From positions 1-64,000 of the forward strand of contig CAKSEC010000001.1 in NCBI GenBank assembly GCA_934446355.1: 64,000 bases of DNA, in the 5' to 3' direction. Below are positions 1-10,815 of this stretch, one piece after another. The notes under the pieces were generated by a model. The model made no database searches. It was given only the letters and a program-made list of their open reading frames with translations, and was not told the DNA's origin. Every line of letters starts with the position of its first letter. The stretch's first letter is position 1. This DNA comes from an uncultured Oscillospiraceae bacterium (lineage in GTDB: Bacteria; Bacillota; Clostridia; Oscillospirales; Ruminococcaceae). The position numbers and the translations under genes were made by a program.

Positions 1-260
1 AGTTTGTGTCCGATACCGGGAATATAAGCTGTAACTTCATAACCGTTAGAAAGCTTAACTCTGGCAACCTTTCTCATTGCGGAGTTCGGCTTCTTAGGAG
101 TCTGGGTACGAACTGCGGTGCAAACGCCTCTCTTCTGAGGGGAGGACTGATCGACCTGCTGCTTGCGCAGTGTGTTCATCGACTTCTGAAGTGCAGGAGC
201 CTTGGATTTCTTCTCAGAAACCTCACGTCCCTTGCGGACAAGCTGATTAAACGTTGGCAT
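1..260 (-). CDS. rpsL: 30S ribosomal protein S12 (3' part beyond window)
   Basis: N-terminal 86 residues of S12, the decoding-centre protein of the small ribosomal subunit. It starts [12 protein letters not shown] and carries the family block [23 protein letters not shown]. The C-terminal part lies outside the window. The ATG at 260 is preceded by the ribosome site GGAGGTG. It follows rpoC in the usual Firmicutes order but has its own promoter in the 173-nt gap. Too short for an ORF list, but unmistakable by sequence. Confidence 0.96.
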   Translation of the reverse strand, partial: MPTFNQLVRKGREVSEKKSKAPALQKSMNTLRKQQVDQSSPQKRGVCTAVRTQTPKKPNSAMRKVARVKLSNGYEVTAYIPGIGHK

Positions 261-337
261 TATTTCACCTCCAATAATTTATCGTATGCTTGTATTTTTC
301 CGGCAGTCCCGCAAAATATACTCACACACATTTATAT

Positions 338-366
338 ATTTTAATGCAAAGGACGGTGTTTGTCAA
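338..366 (-). promoter_or_regulatory. Promoter of the rpsL operon
   Basis: TTGACA (366-361), 17-bp spacer, TAAAAT (343-338), about 80 nt before the rpsL start. The -35 box lies inside the loop of the hairpin that follows rpoC, so rpoC 3' end formation and rpsL initiation overlap. Confidence 0.8.
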
Positions 367-399
367 GAGTTTCTCAGAAACTTTGTAGCAAACACCGTC
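352..399 (-). terminator. Hairpin after rpoC
   Basis: An 11-bp inverted repeat (GACGGTGTTTG with CAAACACCGTC) 35 nt after the rpoC stop encloses a second small palindrome (AGTTTCT/AGAAACT). The following tract CCTTTGCATT is only weakly T-rich, so this may be a partial terminator or an mRNA 3' stabiliser rather than a full stop. Confidence 0.5.
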
Positions 400-433
400 A
401 CTATACATATACTAAGCCGCTTTTTTGTGCATT

Positions 434-3400
434 TTAACCAACATTGTCAGCCTGTGCGCTCTCAGCCGCAGCCTTTTCAGCCTCACGCTCCTCGGCGTAA
501 AGACCTGTACCTGCGGGGATAAGCTTACCAATGATGACATTTTCCTTAAGACCGAGCAGCGGATCGACCTTGCCCCTGATAGCGGCGTCGGTGAGCACTC
601 TGGTGGTCTCCTGGAACGAAGCCGCAGACAGGAAGCTGTCTGTTGCCAGCGATGCCTTGGTGATACCGAGCAGCACCGCCTCGCTCTCAGGCATTCTCAG
701 CCCGATCTCGCCTGCGTCGATGCGGTGCTGTATCTCCTCGCAAACTGCGTTGAGCTCGTTCTTGCCGATGATAGAGCCGGGAAGCAGGAAGCTGTCGCCG
801 GGATCGGTTATTCTGATCTTTCTCATCATCTGGCGGATTATTACCTCGATATGCTTGTCGTTGATATCAACACCCTGCAGACGGTAAACCTTCTGTACCT
901 CGGCGATGATGTAGTTCTGAACTGCTTCCTCGCCCTTTACCTCCAGTACGTCATGCGGGTTTATCGAGCCCTCGGTCAGTGCGTCGCCGGCTGCAACGAC
1001 ATCTCCCTCGTATACCTTCTGTCTGTATCCGAACGGGATAGCGTATGCTTCCTCGGTTCCGTCCTCGGAGGTGATTATTGCGTGCTTTGTCTTTTTGATC
1101 TCTTCGTAGCGGACCTTACCTGCTACCTTTGTGATTATGGCAGCGTTCTTGGGGCGGCGGCTCTCGAAAAGTTCCTCAACTCTAGGAAGACCCTGTGTGA
1201 TATCCTCTGCAGAAGCGATACCGCCGGTGTGGAACGTTCTCATCGTAAGCTGTGTACCCGGCTCACCGATGGACTGCGCTGCGATGATACCAACAGCCTC
1301 GCCGATATTGATAAGCTGTCCGTTGGCAAGCGAAGCGCCGTAGCAGTGTGCGCAGACGCCGTTCTTCAGCCCGCAGGTCAGAACTGAACGTACCTTTACT
1401 GTCTGAGCGCCGGAGTTCACTATCTTTGCAGCGTCAACGTCGTTCATCAGCTTATCCTTGGATACGAGAACATTTCCGTCCTTATCCTTGAAGTCCTCTG
1501 AAAGGTATCTGCCGACCAGACGCTCGCTGAGCTGCTCGACAAGCTCCTTGCCCTCGCGTATCTCATATACGTCGATACCGTTTGTGGTGCCGCAGTCGTC
1601 CTCTCTGATGATGACCTCCTGAGATACATCGACCAGTCGTCTTGTCAGATAACCGGAGTCCGCAGTTCTCAGTGCGGTATCGGCAAGTCCCTTACGTGCG
1701 CCACGGGAGGAGATGAAGTATTCCAGAATGTTCAGACCTTCACGGTAGTTAGCCCTGATAGGCATTTCGATCGTCGCACCGGACGTGTTTGCGATAAGTC
1801 CTCTCATTCCGGCAAGCTGTCTGATCTGGTTCTTAGAACCACGGGCTCCGGAGTCAGCCATCATATAGATGTTGTTGTACTTATCGAGGTTGTCGTTCAG
1901 CGCCTTTCCGACGTCCTCAGTCGCCTTGTTCCAGATGCTTATGAACTCAGCCTTTCTTTCCTTGTCGGAGATGAAGCCTCTGTTGAAGTGCTTGTTCAGC
2001 TTAGCTATCTGTGCGTCGGCGTCCGCCAGTATCTCTGCCTTCTGCGGGGGTATCTCTGCGTCGCATACGGCTACTGTGATACCGGAACGTGTGGAGTACT
2101 TATATCCCATTGCCTTTATCTTATCCAGCACCTGAGCCGTTGTGGCTGTGCCGTGTATCTTCAGGCAGCGGTCGATTATCTTACCAAGTTCGCTCTTGCC
2201 TACCTTGAAAGATATCTCGTAATCGAGCTGGTGTTCGGGGTCTGTTCTGTCAACATATCCCAGATCCTGCGGGATATGCTCGTTAAAGATAACTCTGCCG
2301 ACTGTTGCGGGAACAAGTCTTGTTATCTTGGTATCGCCGAGATCCTTTGTAACTCTTATCTTTATAGCTGCGTGGATAGAGATTATTCCGTCCTGATAAG
2401 CCATAAGAGCCTCGTTTGCGTCACGGAATACCTTGCCCTCGCCCTTTTCGCCGGACTTCTCTATAGTCAGGTAGTAAGAACCAAGTACCATATCCTGAGT
2501 AGGAACGGTAACAGGACGTCCGTCGGACGGCTTCAGCAGGTTCTTAGCGGCGAGCATGAGGGTTCTTGCTTCCTCCTGCGCCTCAGCGGAAAGCGGAAGA
2601 TGAACTGCCATCTGGTCGCCGTCGAAGTCCGCATTGAATGCGGTACAGCACAGCGGGTGCAGCTTTATCGCACGACCCTCGACGAGAATCGGCGAGAACG
2701 CCTGAATACCCAGACGGTGCAGCGTAGGCGCACGGTTCAGCAGCACGGGGTGATCCTTGATAACGCACTCCAGCGAATCCCAAACCTTGTCGTCTGCACG
2801 CTCGACCATCTTCTTTGCCTGCTTGATGTTCTGTGCGCTGCCCTTAACTACCAGATCGTTGAGCACGAACGGCTTGAACAGTTCCAGAGCCATTTCCTTA
2901 GGCAGACCGCACTGATCCATCTTCAGCTCAGGACCAACGACGATAACCGAACGTCCGGAGTAGTCGACACGCTTACCGAGCAGGTTCTGACGGAAACGTC
3001 CCTGCTTACCCTTGAGCAGGTCAGACAGCGACTTGAGCGGACGGTTGTTGGAGCCGGTGTAGGCTCTGCCGTGTCTGCCGTTGTCGATGAGTGCGTCAAC
3101 CGCTTCCTGCAGCATACGCTTCTCGTTTCTGACGATTATCTCAGGAGAGTGCATCTCGATGAGTTTTCTCAGACGGTTGTTTCTGTTGATAACACGGCGG
3201 TACAGGTCGTTCAGGTCGGATACGCCGTAGCGGCCGCCGTCCAGCTGTACCATCGGGCGAATGTCCGGAGGGATAACGGGAATAACGTCAAGTATCATCC
3301 ACTCAGGACGGTTGTGCGACTGCAGGAATGCTTCCACAACGTCCAGACGCTTCAGCAGCTTTACACGCTTCTGACCCTGCTGGGTAGCGGAAAGTTCCTC

Positions 3401-3976
3401 TTTCAGTTCGTTGGAAAGCTTTTCAAGGTCGATCTCCTGCAGAAGTTCCTTGATAGCCTCTGCACCCATTCCAGCCTTGAAATCATTTCCGTACTTGGTG
3501 CGGAAATTAGCGTATTCCTTTTCTTCCAGAAGCTGATTCTTGCTCAGTTCCTTTGCCTCGCCGGGGTCGGTGACGATGTACTTTGTGAAGTACAGCACCT
3601 CTTCCAGCCTCTTGGGGGAGATATCCAGCACCTGTCCTATTCTGGACGGCGTGCCCTTGAAATACCATATATGTGATACCGGTGCGGCAAGTTCGATGTG
3701 ACCCATACGCTCACGTCTTACCTTTGCACGTGTTACTTCAACGCCGCACTTCTCGCATATCTTACCCTTGAATCTGATGCGCTTGTATTTACCGCAGTTA
3801 CACTCCCAGTCCTTCTGCGGACCAAAGATACGCTCGCAGAACAGACCCTCCTTTTCGGGCTTCTGGGTGCGGTAGTTTATCGTTTCAGGACGCAGCACTT
3901 CACCGTAGGACCATTCTCTTATCTGGTCGGGAGAGGCAAGTCCGATTTTCATTGACTCAAAAACAGTGTAGCTCAA
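434..3976 (-). CDS. rpoC: DNA-directed RNA polymerase subunit beta'
   Basis: Largest catalytic subunit of RNA polymerase, 1180 residues, a usual clostridial length. The N-terminal zinc site is at C59, C61, C74 and C77. The catalytic Mg-binding motif NADFDGD lies near residue 450. The trigger-loop region and a second cysteine cluster lie near residues 795-890. The start chosen is TTG at 3976 ([16 protein letters not shown]), 7 nt after a GAGG ribosome site. An internal ATG at 3952 would remove residues that line up with the N-terminal arm of clostridial homologues. It lies 93 nt downstream of rpoB and is probably co-transcribed with it. Confidence 0.98.
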   Translation of the reverse strand: MSYTVFESMKIGLASPDQIREWSYGEVLRPETINYRTQKPEKEGLFCERIFGPQKDWECNCGKYKRIRFKGKICEKCGVEVTRAKVRRERMGHIELAAPVSHIWYFKGTPSRIGQVLDISPKRLEEVLYFTKYIVTDPGEAKELSKNQLLEEKEYANFRTKYGNDFKAGMGAEAIKELLQEIDLEKLSNELKEELSATQQGQKRVKLLKRLDVVEAFLQSHNRPEWMILDVIPVIPPDIRPMVQLDGGRYGVSDLNDLYRRVINRNNRLRKLIEMHSPEIIVRNEKRMLQEAVDALIDNGRHGRAYTGSNNRPLKSLSDLLKGKQGRFRQNLLGKRVDYSGRSVIVVGPELKMDQCGLPKEMALELFKPFVLNDLVVKGSAQNIKQAKKMVERADDKVWDSLECVIKDHPVLLNRAPTLHRLGIQAFSPILVEGRAIKLHPLCCTAFNADFDGDQMAVHLPLSAEAQEEARTLMLAAKNLLKPSDGRPVTVPTQDMVLGSYYLTIEKSGEKGEGKVFRDANEALMAYQDGIISIHAAIKIRVTKDLGDTKITRLVPATVGRVIFNEHIPQDLGYVDRTDPEHQLDYEISFKVGKSELGKIIDRCLKIHGTATTAQVLDKIKAMGYKYSTRSGITVAVCDAEIPPQKAEILADADAQIAKLNKHFNRGFISDKERKAEFISIWNKATEDVGKALNDNLDKYNNIYMMADSGARGSKNQIRQLAGMRGLIANTSGATIEMPIRANYREGLNILEYFISSRGARKGLADTALRTADSGYLTRRLVDVSQEVIIREDDCGTTNGIDVYEIREGKELVEQLSERLVGRYLSEDFKDKDGNVLVSKDKLMNDVDAAKIVNSGAQTVKVRSVLTCGLKNGVCAHCYGASLANGQLINIGEAVGIIAAQSIGEPGTQLTMRTFHTGGIASAEDITQGLPRVEELFESRRPKNAAIITKVAGKVRYEEIKKTKHAIITSEDGTEEAYAIPFGYRQKVYEGDVVAAGDALTEGSINPHDVLEVKGEEAVQNYIIAEVQKVYRLQGVDINDKHIEVIIRQMMRKIRITDPGDSFLLPGSIIGKNELNAVCEEIQHRIDAGEIGLRMPESEAVLLGITKASLATDSFLSAASFQETTRVLTDAAIRGKVDPLLGLKENVIIGKLIPAGTGLYAEEREAEKAAAESAQADNVG

Positions 3977-4069
3977 TTCATTACCTCATTTCTCTTCAAA
4001 GCCTGCGGGACACCGTTTCAAGCAGGCGTCACCCGCCGGCAGGCTGTGGTTTATCGGAGATATCGGGGA

Positions 4070-7000
4070 TCACTCGTCCTCGTCGAAATCTATCGGCTCT
4101 CCGTCTGAGAAATCGTCCTCTGCGAAGTTTTCTTCATCGTCATCAGACCCTGTGTCGAGATCCATCTCTTCCTCGTTGACTATGCCGTAACCTCTGTCGG
4201 CAAGTTCGTCCTCGCTGGTGTTATAGTCGAACTCCATTGCCTCGGAAGCGTATCCGTTTTCTTCCTCGTCCTCGTCGCCGTCATTTCTCAGGTCAACGAC
4301 TTCGCCGGCTTCGTCAAGAACTCTTACGTCAAGGCCAAGACCCTGAAGCTCTCTTATCATTACCTTGAACGACTCAGGAACGCCGGGCTTCGGAACAGGC
4401 TCGCCCTTGACGATAGCCTCATAGGTCTTCTGACGTCCCATGAGGTCGTCCGACTTGACTGTCAGGATCTCCTGAAGTGTATATGCTGCACCGTATGCTT
4501 CCAGTGCCCAAACCTCCATCTCACCGAAACGCTGACCGCCGAACTGAGCCTTACCGCCCAGAGGCTGCTGCGTTACCAGAGAATAAGGACCGGTGGAACG
4601 TGCGTGTATCTTATCATCAACAAGGTGATGCAGCTTGAGGTAGTACATATATCCGACCGTAACAGGACCATCGAACTTCTCGCCCGTTCTGCCGTCTGTA
4701 AGCTGCGTCTTGCAGTCCGAAGTCATCGGCAGCTTTGTGAAGTCCAGACCTGCGGAATTGCAGCCGAGCAGTTCTGTGTCACGCTGGCTGCGCTCTTCCT
4801 GAGCCTTGCCCATGTTGTATATGCGCTCGGTCTGCTCGTCTATCTTGCCGCTGTTTATTGCTCTTGCTGCGTCATAAAGTTCACGGATATCCTGCTCGTG
4901 TGCGCCGTCGAATACCGGTGTTGCTATCTTCCAGCCCAGTGCCTTAGCCACATAGCCGAGGTGAACTTCCAGCACCTGACCGATGTTCATTCGGGAAGGT
5001 ACGCCCAGAGGGTTCAGCACGATGTCGAGCGGAGTACCGTCCGGCAGGAACGGCATATCCTCCTGACGGAGAATGCGTGAAACGACACCCTTGTTACCGT
5101 GACGGCCCGCCATCTTGTCGCCGACGGATATCTTACGCTTCTGCGCTATATAAACTCTTACCTTTTCGTTTACGCCGGGTGAAAGTTCGTCGCAGTTGTC
5201 ACGGTCGAACACCTTGACGTCTACTACGATACCGCTCACGCCGTGCGCAACTCTCAGTGAATTATCGCGGACTTCTCTTGCCTTTTCGCCGAATATAGCA
5301 CGCAGCAGTCTTTCCTCTGCGTTAAGTTCGGTTTCGCCCTTGGGAGATACCTTACCAACGAGGATATCGCCGGAATGTACCTCTGCGCCTATGCGCACGA
5401 TACCTCTCTCGTCGAGGTCCTTCAGTGCGTCGTCAGAAAGGTTCGGGATATCACGTGTGATCTCCTCAGAGCCAAGCTTTGTTTCACGGCATTCAAGTTC
5501 GTATTCCTCTATGTGGATAGAGGTATATACATCGTTGTAAACGAGTTTTTCGTTAATGAGTACGGCGTCCTCGTAGTTGTAGCCTTCCCATGTCATGAAG
5601 CCGATGAGGGCGTTCTTACCGAGCGCTATTTCGCCGTTCTTTGTAGCGGGACCGTCTGCAATGACGTCGCCTGCCTTTACTCTCTCACCCTTGCTTACGA
5701 TAGGACGCTGGTTCACGCAGTTGCCCTGGTTGGAACGCTTGAACTTGACCAGTCTGTATATTCTGTCCTGACCGAGGTCGTTGGTGACAACGATCTTGTC
5801 TGCGTCCACCTCAGAGATAACGCCGTCCTCCTTGGTGCATACCACGATTCCGGAGTCAACTGCTGCCTTGTATTCCATACCGGTGCCGACGATAGGATTA
5901 TCGGTGACCATAAGCGGCACAGCCTGACGCTGCATGTTCGCACCCATCAGCGCACGGTTTGCGTCGTCGTTTTCAAGGAACGGTATCATAGCCGTTGCGA
6001 CAGATACGACCATCTTAGGCGACACGTCCATGAAGTCTACCTTTTCACGCTCTATTTCAAGGATAGAGTCACGGCAGCGTGCATTTACACGGGGTCTTGC
6101 GAAATGACCCTCTTCGTCCAGCGGTTCGTTCGCCTGTGCGACAACGTAATTATCCTCGACGTCGGCGGTCATATATACTACCTCGTCAAGGACCTTTCCG
6201 GTCGCCTTATCAACACGTCTGTACGGCGCTTCGATGAAGCCGTATACGTTTATTCTTGCAAATGTCGCAAGGTAGGATATCAGACCGATGTTCGGACCTT
6301 CAGGCGTTTCGATAGGACACATTCTTCCGTAGTGAGAATAGTGTACGTCACGTACCTCGAATCCGGCTCTGTCACGTGACAGACCGCCCGGACCGAGCGA
6401 AGAAAGTCTTCTCTTATGAGTAAGCTCAGCAAGCGGGTTGTTCTGATCCATGAACTGCGACAGCGGAGAAGAACCAAAGAACTCTCTCATTGCCGAAATC
6501 ACCTGACGTGCGTTGATAAGCGACGCCGGCGAAACCTTTTCCTGATCCTGTCCGGAAAGAGCCATTCTCTCACGGATAGTTCTGTCCATACGTGAGAAGC
6601 CTATTCTGAACTGGTTCTGGAGAAGTTCGCCCACGCAGCGGATACGTCTGTTTCCGAGGTGGTCAATATCATCGACGTTGCCCACTTCCTCGCAAAGGTT
6701 GATGAAGTAGCTTACAGTCGCAAAAATGTCCTCTATCGTGATGTGCTTGGGGATAAGTTCCTCTACACGGCTCTTGATAAGCTGAGCGAGCAGTTCCTGA
6801 TCGCCGTTTGCTTCTTCAAGGATATCACGGAGCACAGCAAAGCGGACGTGTTCGTTGATGCCAAGAGCCTCAACGTCCATGTCGCCTGTATATACTTTTA
6901 TATCTACCATGCCGTTGCCGGATACCTTGATGACGGAATCTTCCTTCATCGGGTGAACTATCGTAACATCAACAACGCCGGCATTCTCTATTTCCAGAGC

Positions 7001-7945
7001 CTTTTCCTTTGTGATGATCTCGCCTGCGTCAGCGAGTATCTCGCCTGTCAGGGGAGCAATGATCGGCTCTGCAGCCTTCTTGCCATAGATACGCTCGGAA
7101 ATGGCAAGCTTCTTATTATACTTATAACGTCCGAATCTGGACAGGTCGTATCTCTTTGCGTCAAAGAACAGCATATTGAGCTGATTCTGAGCAGACTCAA
7201 CACTGGACATATCGCCGGGGTGCAGCTTCTTGTACACCTCAAGCAGAGCCTCTTCCTTATTCTGAGTGCTGTCCTTTTCGATCGTGCATACGATACGGGG
7301 ATCCTCGCCGAACTTTCCGGTCAGTTCTGCGTTCGTGGAAAGACCGATAGAGCGCAGGAACGTAGTCACGGGGATCTTTCTGTTCTTATCTATACGAACA
7401 TAGAAGATGTCGTTTGCGTCCATCTCATATTCGAGCCATGCGCCTCTGTTCGGGATAACGGTGGCCTTGAACAGCTTCTTACCGGTCTTGTCGTGCTCAT
7501 AACCGTAGTATACGCCGGGCGAACGCACCAGCTGAGATACTACAACACGCTCCGAGCCGTTGATGACAAAGGTACCGCTGTCAGTCATGAGCGGCAGATC
7601 ACCCATATAGATCTCGTTGTCCATGAACTCGCCTGTTTCCTTGTTGAGCAGGCGGGCAGTGACCCGGATCGGAACGGCATAGGTGGCGTCACGCTCCTTG
7701 CATTCCTCAATGGTATACTTTGTCTTGTCATCAAGACGGTGGCTGATGAACGAGAGTTCAAACTTGCCGTTTGCGTCGGTTATCGGGGATACATCTCTGA
7801 AAACCTCTTTGATACCATCATTCAGGAACCACTCGTAGGAATCCTTCTGGATACCGATGAGGTTCGGCATATCGATTACCTCATTGATCTTAGAAAAACT
7901 CATTCGGGTGGTTTTTCCGAGCTGTATGGGCTTTACATTCACCAT
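4070..7945 (-). CDS. rpoB: DNA-directed RNA polymerase subunit beta
   Basis: Second catalytic subunit of RNA polymerase, about 1291 residues. Family blocks include the rifampicin region with [17 protein letters not shown] and [16 protein letters not shown], and the [14 protein letters not shown] block. The ATG at 7945 ([11 protein letters not shown]) is chosen because AAGGAG lies 10 nt upstream; the in-frame GTG at 7957 overlaps that site and cannot use it. The last 65 or so residues form a very acidic tail rich in Asp and Glu, beyond the conserved C-terminal helix. rplJ/rplL are not upstream; the neighbour is the DUF6472-radA pair, and the gene has its own promoter. Confidence 0.98.
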   Translation of the reverse strand: MVNVKPIQLGKTTRMSFSKINEVIDMPNLIGIQKDSYEWFLNDGIKEVFRDVSPITDANGKFELSFISHRLDDKTKYTIEECKERDATYAVPIRVTARLLNKETGEFMDNEIYMGDLPLMTDSGTFVINGSERVVVSQLVRSPGVYYGYEHDKTGKKLFKATVIPNRGAWLEYEMDANDIFYVRIDKNRKIPVTTFLRSIGLSTNAELTGKFGEDPRIVCTIEKDSTQNKEEALLEVYKKLHPGDMSSVESAQNQLNMLFFDAKRYDLSRFGRYKYNKKLAISERIYGKKAAEPIIAPLTGEILADAGEIITKEKALEIENAGVVDVTIVHPMKEDSVIKVSGNGMVDIKVYTGDMDVEALGINEHVRFAVLRDILEEANGDQELLAQLIKSRVEELIPKHITIEDIFATVSYFINLCEEVGNVDDIDHLGNRRIRCVGELLQNQFRIGFSRMDRTIRERMALSGQDQEKVSPASLINARQVISAMREFFGSSPLSQFMDQNNPLAELTHKRRLSSLGPGGLSRDRAGFEVRDVHYSHYGRMCPIETPEGPNIGLISYLATFARINVYGFIEAPYRRVDKATGKVLDEVVYMTADVEDNYVVAQANEPLDEEGHFARPRVNARCRDSILEIEREKVDFMDVSPKMVVSVATAMIPFLENDDANRALMGANMQRQAVPLMVTDNPIVGTGMEYKAAVDSGIVVCTKEDGVISEVDADKIVVTNDLGQDRIYRLVKFKRSNQGNCVNQRPIVSKGERVKAGDVIADGPATKNGEIALGKNALIGFMTWEGYNYEDAVLINEKLVYNDVYTSIHIEEYELECRETKLGSEEITRDIPNLSDDALKDLDERGIVRIGAEVHSGDILVGKVSPKGETELNAEERLLRAIFGEKAREVRDNSLRVAHGVSGIVVDVKVFDRDNCDELSPGVNEKVRVYIAQKRKISVGDKMAGRHGNKGVVSRILRQEDMPFLPDGTPLDIVLNPLGVPSRMNIGQVLEVHLGYVAKALGWKIATPVFDGAHEQDIRELYDAARAINSGKIDEQTERIYNMGKAQEERSQRDTELLGCNSAGLDFTKLPMTSDCKTQLTDGRTGEKFDGPVTVGYMYYLKLHHLVDDKIHARSTGPYSLVTQQPLGGKAQFGGQRFGEMEVWALEAYGAAYTLQEILTVKSDDLMGRQKTYEAIVKGEPVPKPGVPESFKVMIRELQGLGLDVRVLDEAGEVVDLRNDGDEDEEENGYASEAMEFDYNTSEDELADRGYGIVNEEEMDLDTGSDDDEENFAEDDFSDGEPIDFDEDE

Positions 7946-8067
7946 CGGCTTTATCACTCCTTAACAAAATTCCGGTCAGGATATCTGGCATACTATGGGA
8001 TTTTTGCCTGCGATTGACTGCAAAAACCGTCCTTTTTGCGCACATATCCATTATGATACATTATGAT

Positions 8068-8096
8068 ATTATACTACAAACAGGAATAAAAGTCAA
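8068..8096 (-). promoter_or_regulatory. Promoter of rpoBC
   Basis: TTGACT (8096-8091), exact 17-bp spacer, TATAAT (8073-8068). It predicts a leader of about 115 nt before rpoB. I see no known leader motif in that stretch. The rest of the gap to the terminator near 8.28 kb is AT-rich and shows no convincing gene on either strand. Confidence 0.88.
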
Positions 8097-8271
8097 GCAT
8101 TTTGAGGTAAAAAAACAGGCGGATATTCGCCGATTTTTTGTGATTTGGTACGATTTTTTTGCCCAAATTGACAAACTTTGCGCATATATACGCCGGAAAT
8201 ACAACAATTCGCACAAAACGGCATAAAATAGCCATTTACAGGGAATCTGCATGAGATGGGGGATACGCCGC

Positions 8272-8309
8272 AAAATAAAAGCGGGGACTGCGCATTTGGC
8301 AGCCCCGCT
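8272..8309 (-). terminator. Terminator of the radA operon
   Basis: GCGGGGCTGC pairs with GCAGTCCCCGC (one bulged T), followed on the minus strand by TTTTATTTT. It lies 4 nt after the stop of the small DUF6472-type gene, so it ends the radA transcript before the rpoB promoter. Confidence 0.88.
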
Positions 8310-8313
8310 CGAT

Positions 8314-8484
8314 CTATTGTTTCCTCGCTATAGCATATTCATCATCTGACGAATAATACGGGCAATTGTAATTCGTTCCCGTCATGAAGCGGTACATCTC
8401 GTCCTCGTCAAGATTCACAAGGCAGACCCAGCAGTCGCATTCCTCGTCATATACATAGTTCACACAGTCGTCGCAGTTGGTCAT
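8314..8484 (-). CDS. Small cysteine-rich protein, DUF6472 type
   Basis: A 56-residue acidic protein, MTNCDDCVNYVYDEECDCWV and onward, ending YAIARKQ. Cysteines at 4, 7, 16, 18, 21 and 41 include the pairs C4xxC7 and C18xxC21 plus a later CPYY, suggesting metal binding. Its ATG overlaps the radA stop by four bases (ATGA), so it is translationally coupled to radA; GGAGGGGG lies just upstream. From memory this matches the DUF6472 family found after radA in Oscillospiraceae. Function unknown; a role linked to RadA is inference from position only. Confidence 0.85.
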   Translation of the reverse strand: MTNCDDCVNYVYDEECDCWVCLVNLDEDEMYRFMTGTNYNCPYYSSDDEYAIARKQ

Positions 8485-9866
8485 TGCTCCCCCTCCTTAT
8501 CTCCGGTATTTATCGCGCGGAACGCCTGTTCGAGCGTGCGCACTCCGATTATCTTTATTCCGTAGCTTTCCGACCTGCTCAGCGAAGAAAAGCTCTGTTT
8601 CGGGATTATGCAGCGTTCAAAGCCGAGCCTAGCCCCCTCCTTGACCCTTTCACGGACATGAGAAGCAGCCCGAACCTCGCCGCCAAGTCCCACCTCGCCG
8701 AACACCATCAGCTTTTCGGGTATCACCTTGTCGCACAGCCCCGAATACAGCGCCATTGCAACCGCAAGGTCGGCTGCCGGCTCGTCCAGTTTAAGACCGC
8801 CGACGATATTCACATATACGTCTACGCCGCCGAAAAAGAACCCTGTGCGCTTTTCCAGCACCGCAAGTATCATATACAGCCGGTTGTAGTCAAAGCCGGT
8901 AGCCACACGGCGCGGCGCAGACAGCGAAGATTTCGTGACCAGCGCCTGCACCTCCGCAAGTATGGGTCGGGTGCCCTCTATCGTGCAGACCACTGCGCTT
9001 CCTGATACTGTCGTTATCCTGCCCGAAAGCATCATCTCAGAGGGATTCGTGACCTCGTGCAGCCCGTCATCGTCCATGTTGAACACGCCTATCTCGTTGG
9101 TGGAACCGAAGCGGTTCTTTATCGCCCGCAAAATGCGGTAGGAAAGCTGCTTTTCTCCCTCAAAATACAGCACCGTGTCCACGATATGCTCCATTATTTT
9201 CGGCCCCGCTATACCACCGTCCTTGTTGACATGGCTGACTATGAATATAGGTATCTCCTCGGATTTGGCAAGGTGCATGAATGCGTTGGTGCATTCCCTC
9301 ACCTGCACTATGCTGCCCGCCGATGAGCTTATCCCGCTCGATGTTATCGTCTGGATAGAGTCGATTATGACTATGTCAGGCTTAGACCGTCTTACCGTCT
9401 GGATAATGCTCTCGCAGTTGTTGCCCGAAGCAAGCATCAGCTGCCCGCCCGACACGCCGAGCCTATCCGCACGAAGCTTTATCTGCCGCTCGGATTCCTC
9501 GCCCGACACATAGAGTATGGAATGCTGGCTTCCCATAAAGCCGCATATCTGAAGCAAAAGCGTAGATTTGCCTATACCAGGGTCGCCGCCGATGAGCACC
9601 AGCGAGCCTTTGACAAGCCCGCCGCCCAGCACTCTGTCAAGTTCCGATATGCCCGTTCCATAGCGTGTTTCGTCCTCGTAGCTTATCTCGTCTATGCTGC
9701 TGAATTTCAGCTCAGCGGCGGCTGCGGCTGATTTTCCGCCGATAACGGGGACAGGCTCGGATTCCTCGATAGTGTTCCAGCTTCCGCAGGCGGTGCACCG
9801 TCCGTTCCACTTGGAATATTCCTGACCGCATTCGCTGCAAATGAACACCGACCTTTGCTTTGCCAT
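8481..9866 (-). CDS. radA: DNA repair protein RadA (Sms)
   Basis: RecA-like ATPase that helps branch migration during recombinational repair, 461 residues. In order: N-terminal zinc finger (C10, C13, C24, C27), Walker A GDPGIGKST at 94-102, the RadA-specific KNRFG motif near 250, and a C-terminal Lon-protease-like domain that lacks protease function in this family. The ATG at 9866 has AAAGGAG upstream. Divergent from the amidase gene; followed in the same transcript by the small cysteine-rich gene. Confidence 0.97.
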   Translation of the reverse strand: MAKQRSVFICSECGQEYSKWNGRCTACGSWNTIEESEPVPVIGGKSAAAAAELKFSSIDEISYEDETRYGTGISELDRVLGGGLVKGSLVLIGGDPGIGKSTLLLQICGFMGSQHSILYVSGEESERQIKLRADRLGVSGGQLMLASGNNCESIIQTVRRSKPDIVIIDSIQTITSSGISSSAGSIVQVRECTNAFMHLAKSEEIPIFIVSHVNKDGGIAGPKIMEHIVDTVLYFEGEKQLSYRILRAIKNRFGSTNEIGVFNMDDDGLHEVTNPSEMMLSGRITTVSGSAVVCTIEGTRPILAEVQALVTKSSLSAPRRVATGFDYNRLYMILAVLEKRTGFFFGGVDVYVNIVGGLKLDEPAADLAVAMALYSGLCDKVIPEKLMVFGEVGLGGEVRAASHVRERVKEGARLGFERCIIPKQSFSSLSRSESYGIKIIGVRTLEQAFRAINTGDKEGEQ

Positions 9867-9916
9867 ATTTTTTCTCCTTTAGGGGTAATATTACCCGATA
9901 ATATCTCATATCTATT

Positions 9917-9936
9917 GGACAAAACGTAATTTGTCC
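9917..9936. promoter_or_regulatory. Inverted repeat before the amidase gene
   Basis: GGACAAA, six bases, TTTGTCC in the short divergent gap between radA and the amidase gene, just before the amidase ribosome site (GGGGGG at 9937-9942). It could be an operator or an mRNA hairpin near the ribosome site. No regulator is assigned. Confidence 0.4.
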
Positions 9937-9953
9937 GGGGGGTATACATAACC

Positions 9954-10703
9954 ATGAAGCTTAACAAGAAAACACTAAAATTCACCGCCTGCATGGCTGG
10001 AATATTCGCATTTCTCGCCGTTTGTGCGAGAATAACCGACAGGGCGCTGCCGACCTCTGCCATAGCCTCTGACAGACCGCTGATAGTGCTTGACGCAGGG
10101 CACGGCGGACTTGACAGCGGCGCAGTCGGCAAGACCGGTCTGCTCGAAAAGGACGTCAACCTGTCCGTGGTGAAGCACCTGCAGCAGCTTCTTGAAATGT
10201 CGGGATTCCGCACCGTGCTGACCCGCACCGAGGATATCTCGATATACGACCCCGGCACAGAGGGTATACGAAACCAGAAGCTGTCGGACATGGATAACCG
10301 CTTAGAGATAGTCCAGAGTTATCCCGACAGCATATTCCTGTGCATTCACCAGAACAATTACACCGACCCGCAGTATTTCGGCGGTCAGATGTTCTACAAC
10401 AACAATAATCCCGATAACCGCACTCTGGCGCAGATAATGCAGAACCGCTTTGCACAGCTTCAGCCCGGCAACGACCGTGAAATAAAGCTGACCGGCGACG
10501 AACTGTTCCTGCTCAAATCCAACCCGAATCCCTCGCTGATGATAGAATGCGGTTTCATGTCGAACCCCGACGAGGAAGCAAAGCTAGGCACGACTGAATA
10601 CCAGCAGCAGCTTGCTTTCACGATATACAGCGGAGTGCTGGAATATCTGGACGCCGTGTCCGAGCCGTCGGGCGGCGCATGGGACGATGAACCGTCAGTA
10701 TAA
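9954..10703 (+). CDS. N-acetylmuramoyl-L-alanine amidase, CwlD-like
   Basis: A 249-residue zinc amidase of the Amidase_3 family, which cuts the bond between N-acetylmuramic acid and the stem peptide. A signal or membrane anchor covers residues 7-25. Zinc ligands are visible as H50 (in DAGHGG), E65 and H132 (CIHQNN), with the likely catalytic E198 in MIECGFMSN. There is no SH3 or SPOR wall-binding domain. Its size and layout resemble CwlD, which acts in spore cortex formation, but a vegetative role is equally possible. Confidence 0.88.
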   Translation: MKLNKKTLKFTACMAGIFAFLAVCARITDRALPTSAIASDRPLIVLDAGHGGLDSGAVGKTGLLEKDVNLSVVKHLQQLLEMSGFRTVLTRTEDISIYDPGTEGIRNQKLSDMDNRLEIVQSYPDSIFLCIHQNNYTDPQYFGGQMFYNNNNPDNRTLAQIMQNRFAQLQPGNDREIKLTGDELFLLKSNPNPSLMIECGFMSNPDEEAKLGTTEYQQQLAFTIYSGVLEYLDAVSEPSGGAWDDEPSV

Positions 10704-10750
10704 CTATAATATCACGGCTGAATAAATCTGTCAAGGCAGGGCACAAATCA

Positions 10751-10779
10751 TTGACAATTCAGGGCAGTAATGATATAAT
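10751..10779 (+). promoter_or_regulatory. Promoter of the vWA-PP2C operon
   Basis: Perfect consensus: TTGACA (10751-10756), 17-bp spacer, TATAAT (10774-10779), about 36 nt before the vWA start codon. AGGAGG at 10804-10809 is a strong ribosome site. This suggests high constitutive expression. Confidence 0.92.
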
Positions 10780-10815
10780 GAATAGTGGATAATAAATTTT
10801 TTCAGGAGGTTCATT

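Noticed and set aside
1988..3676. Long plus-strand open frame (562 codons) opposite rpoC
   Set aside because: It mirrors the codon structure of rpoC on the other strand, has no ribosome site or family features, and reads as low-complexity Cys/Leu/Val-rich protein.
6659..8017. Long plus-strand open frame (452 codons) opposite rpoB
   Set aside because: Shadow of rpoB; no ribosome site and no recognisable domain, and it runs into the rpoB promoter.
8168..8190. Plus-strand TTGACA with nearby TATATA
   Set aside because: Spacing is only 11 bp and no plus-strand gene follows.
8061..8273. Minus-strand open frame over the rpoB promoter
   Set aside because: It covers a near-perfect promoter, is AT-biased and has no ribosome site; treated as non-coding.
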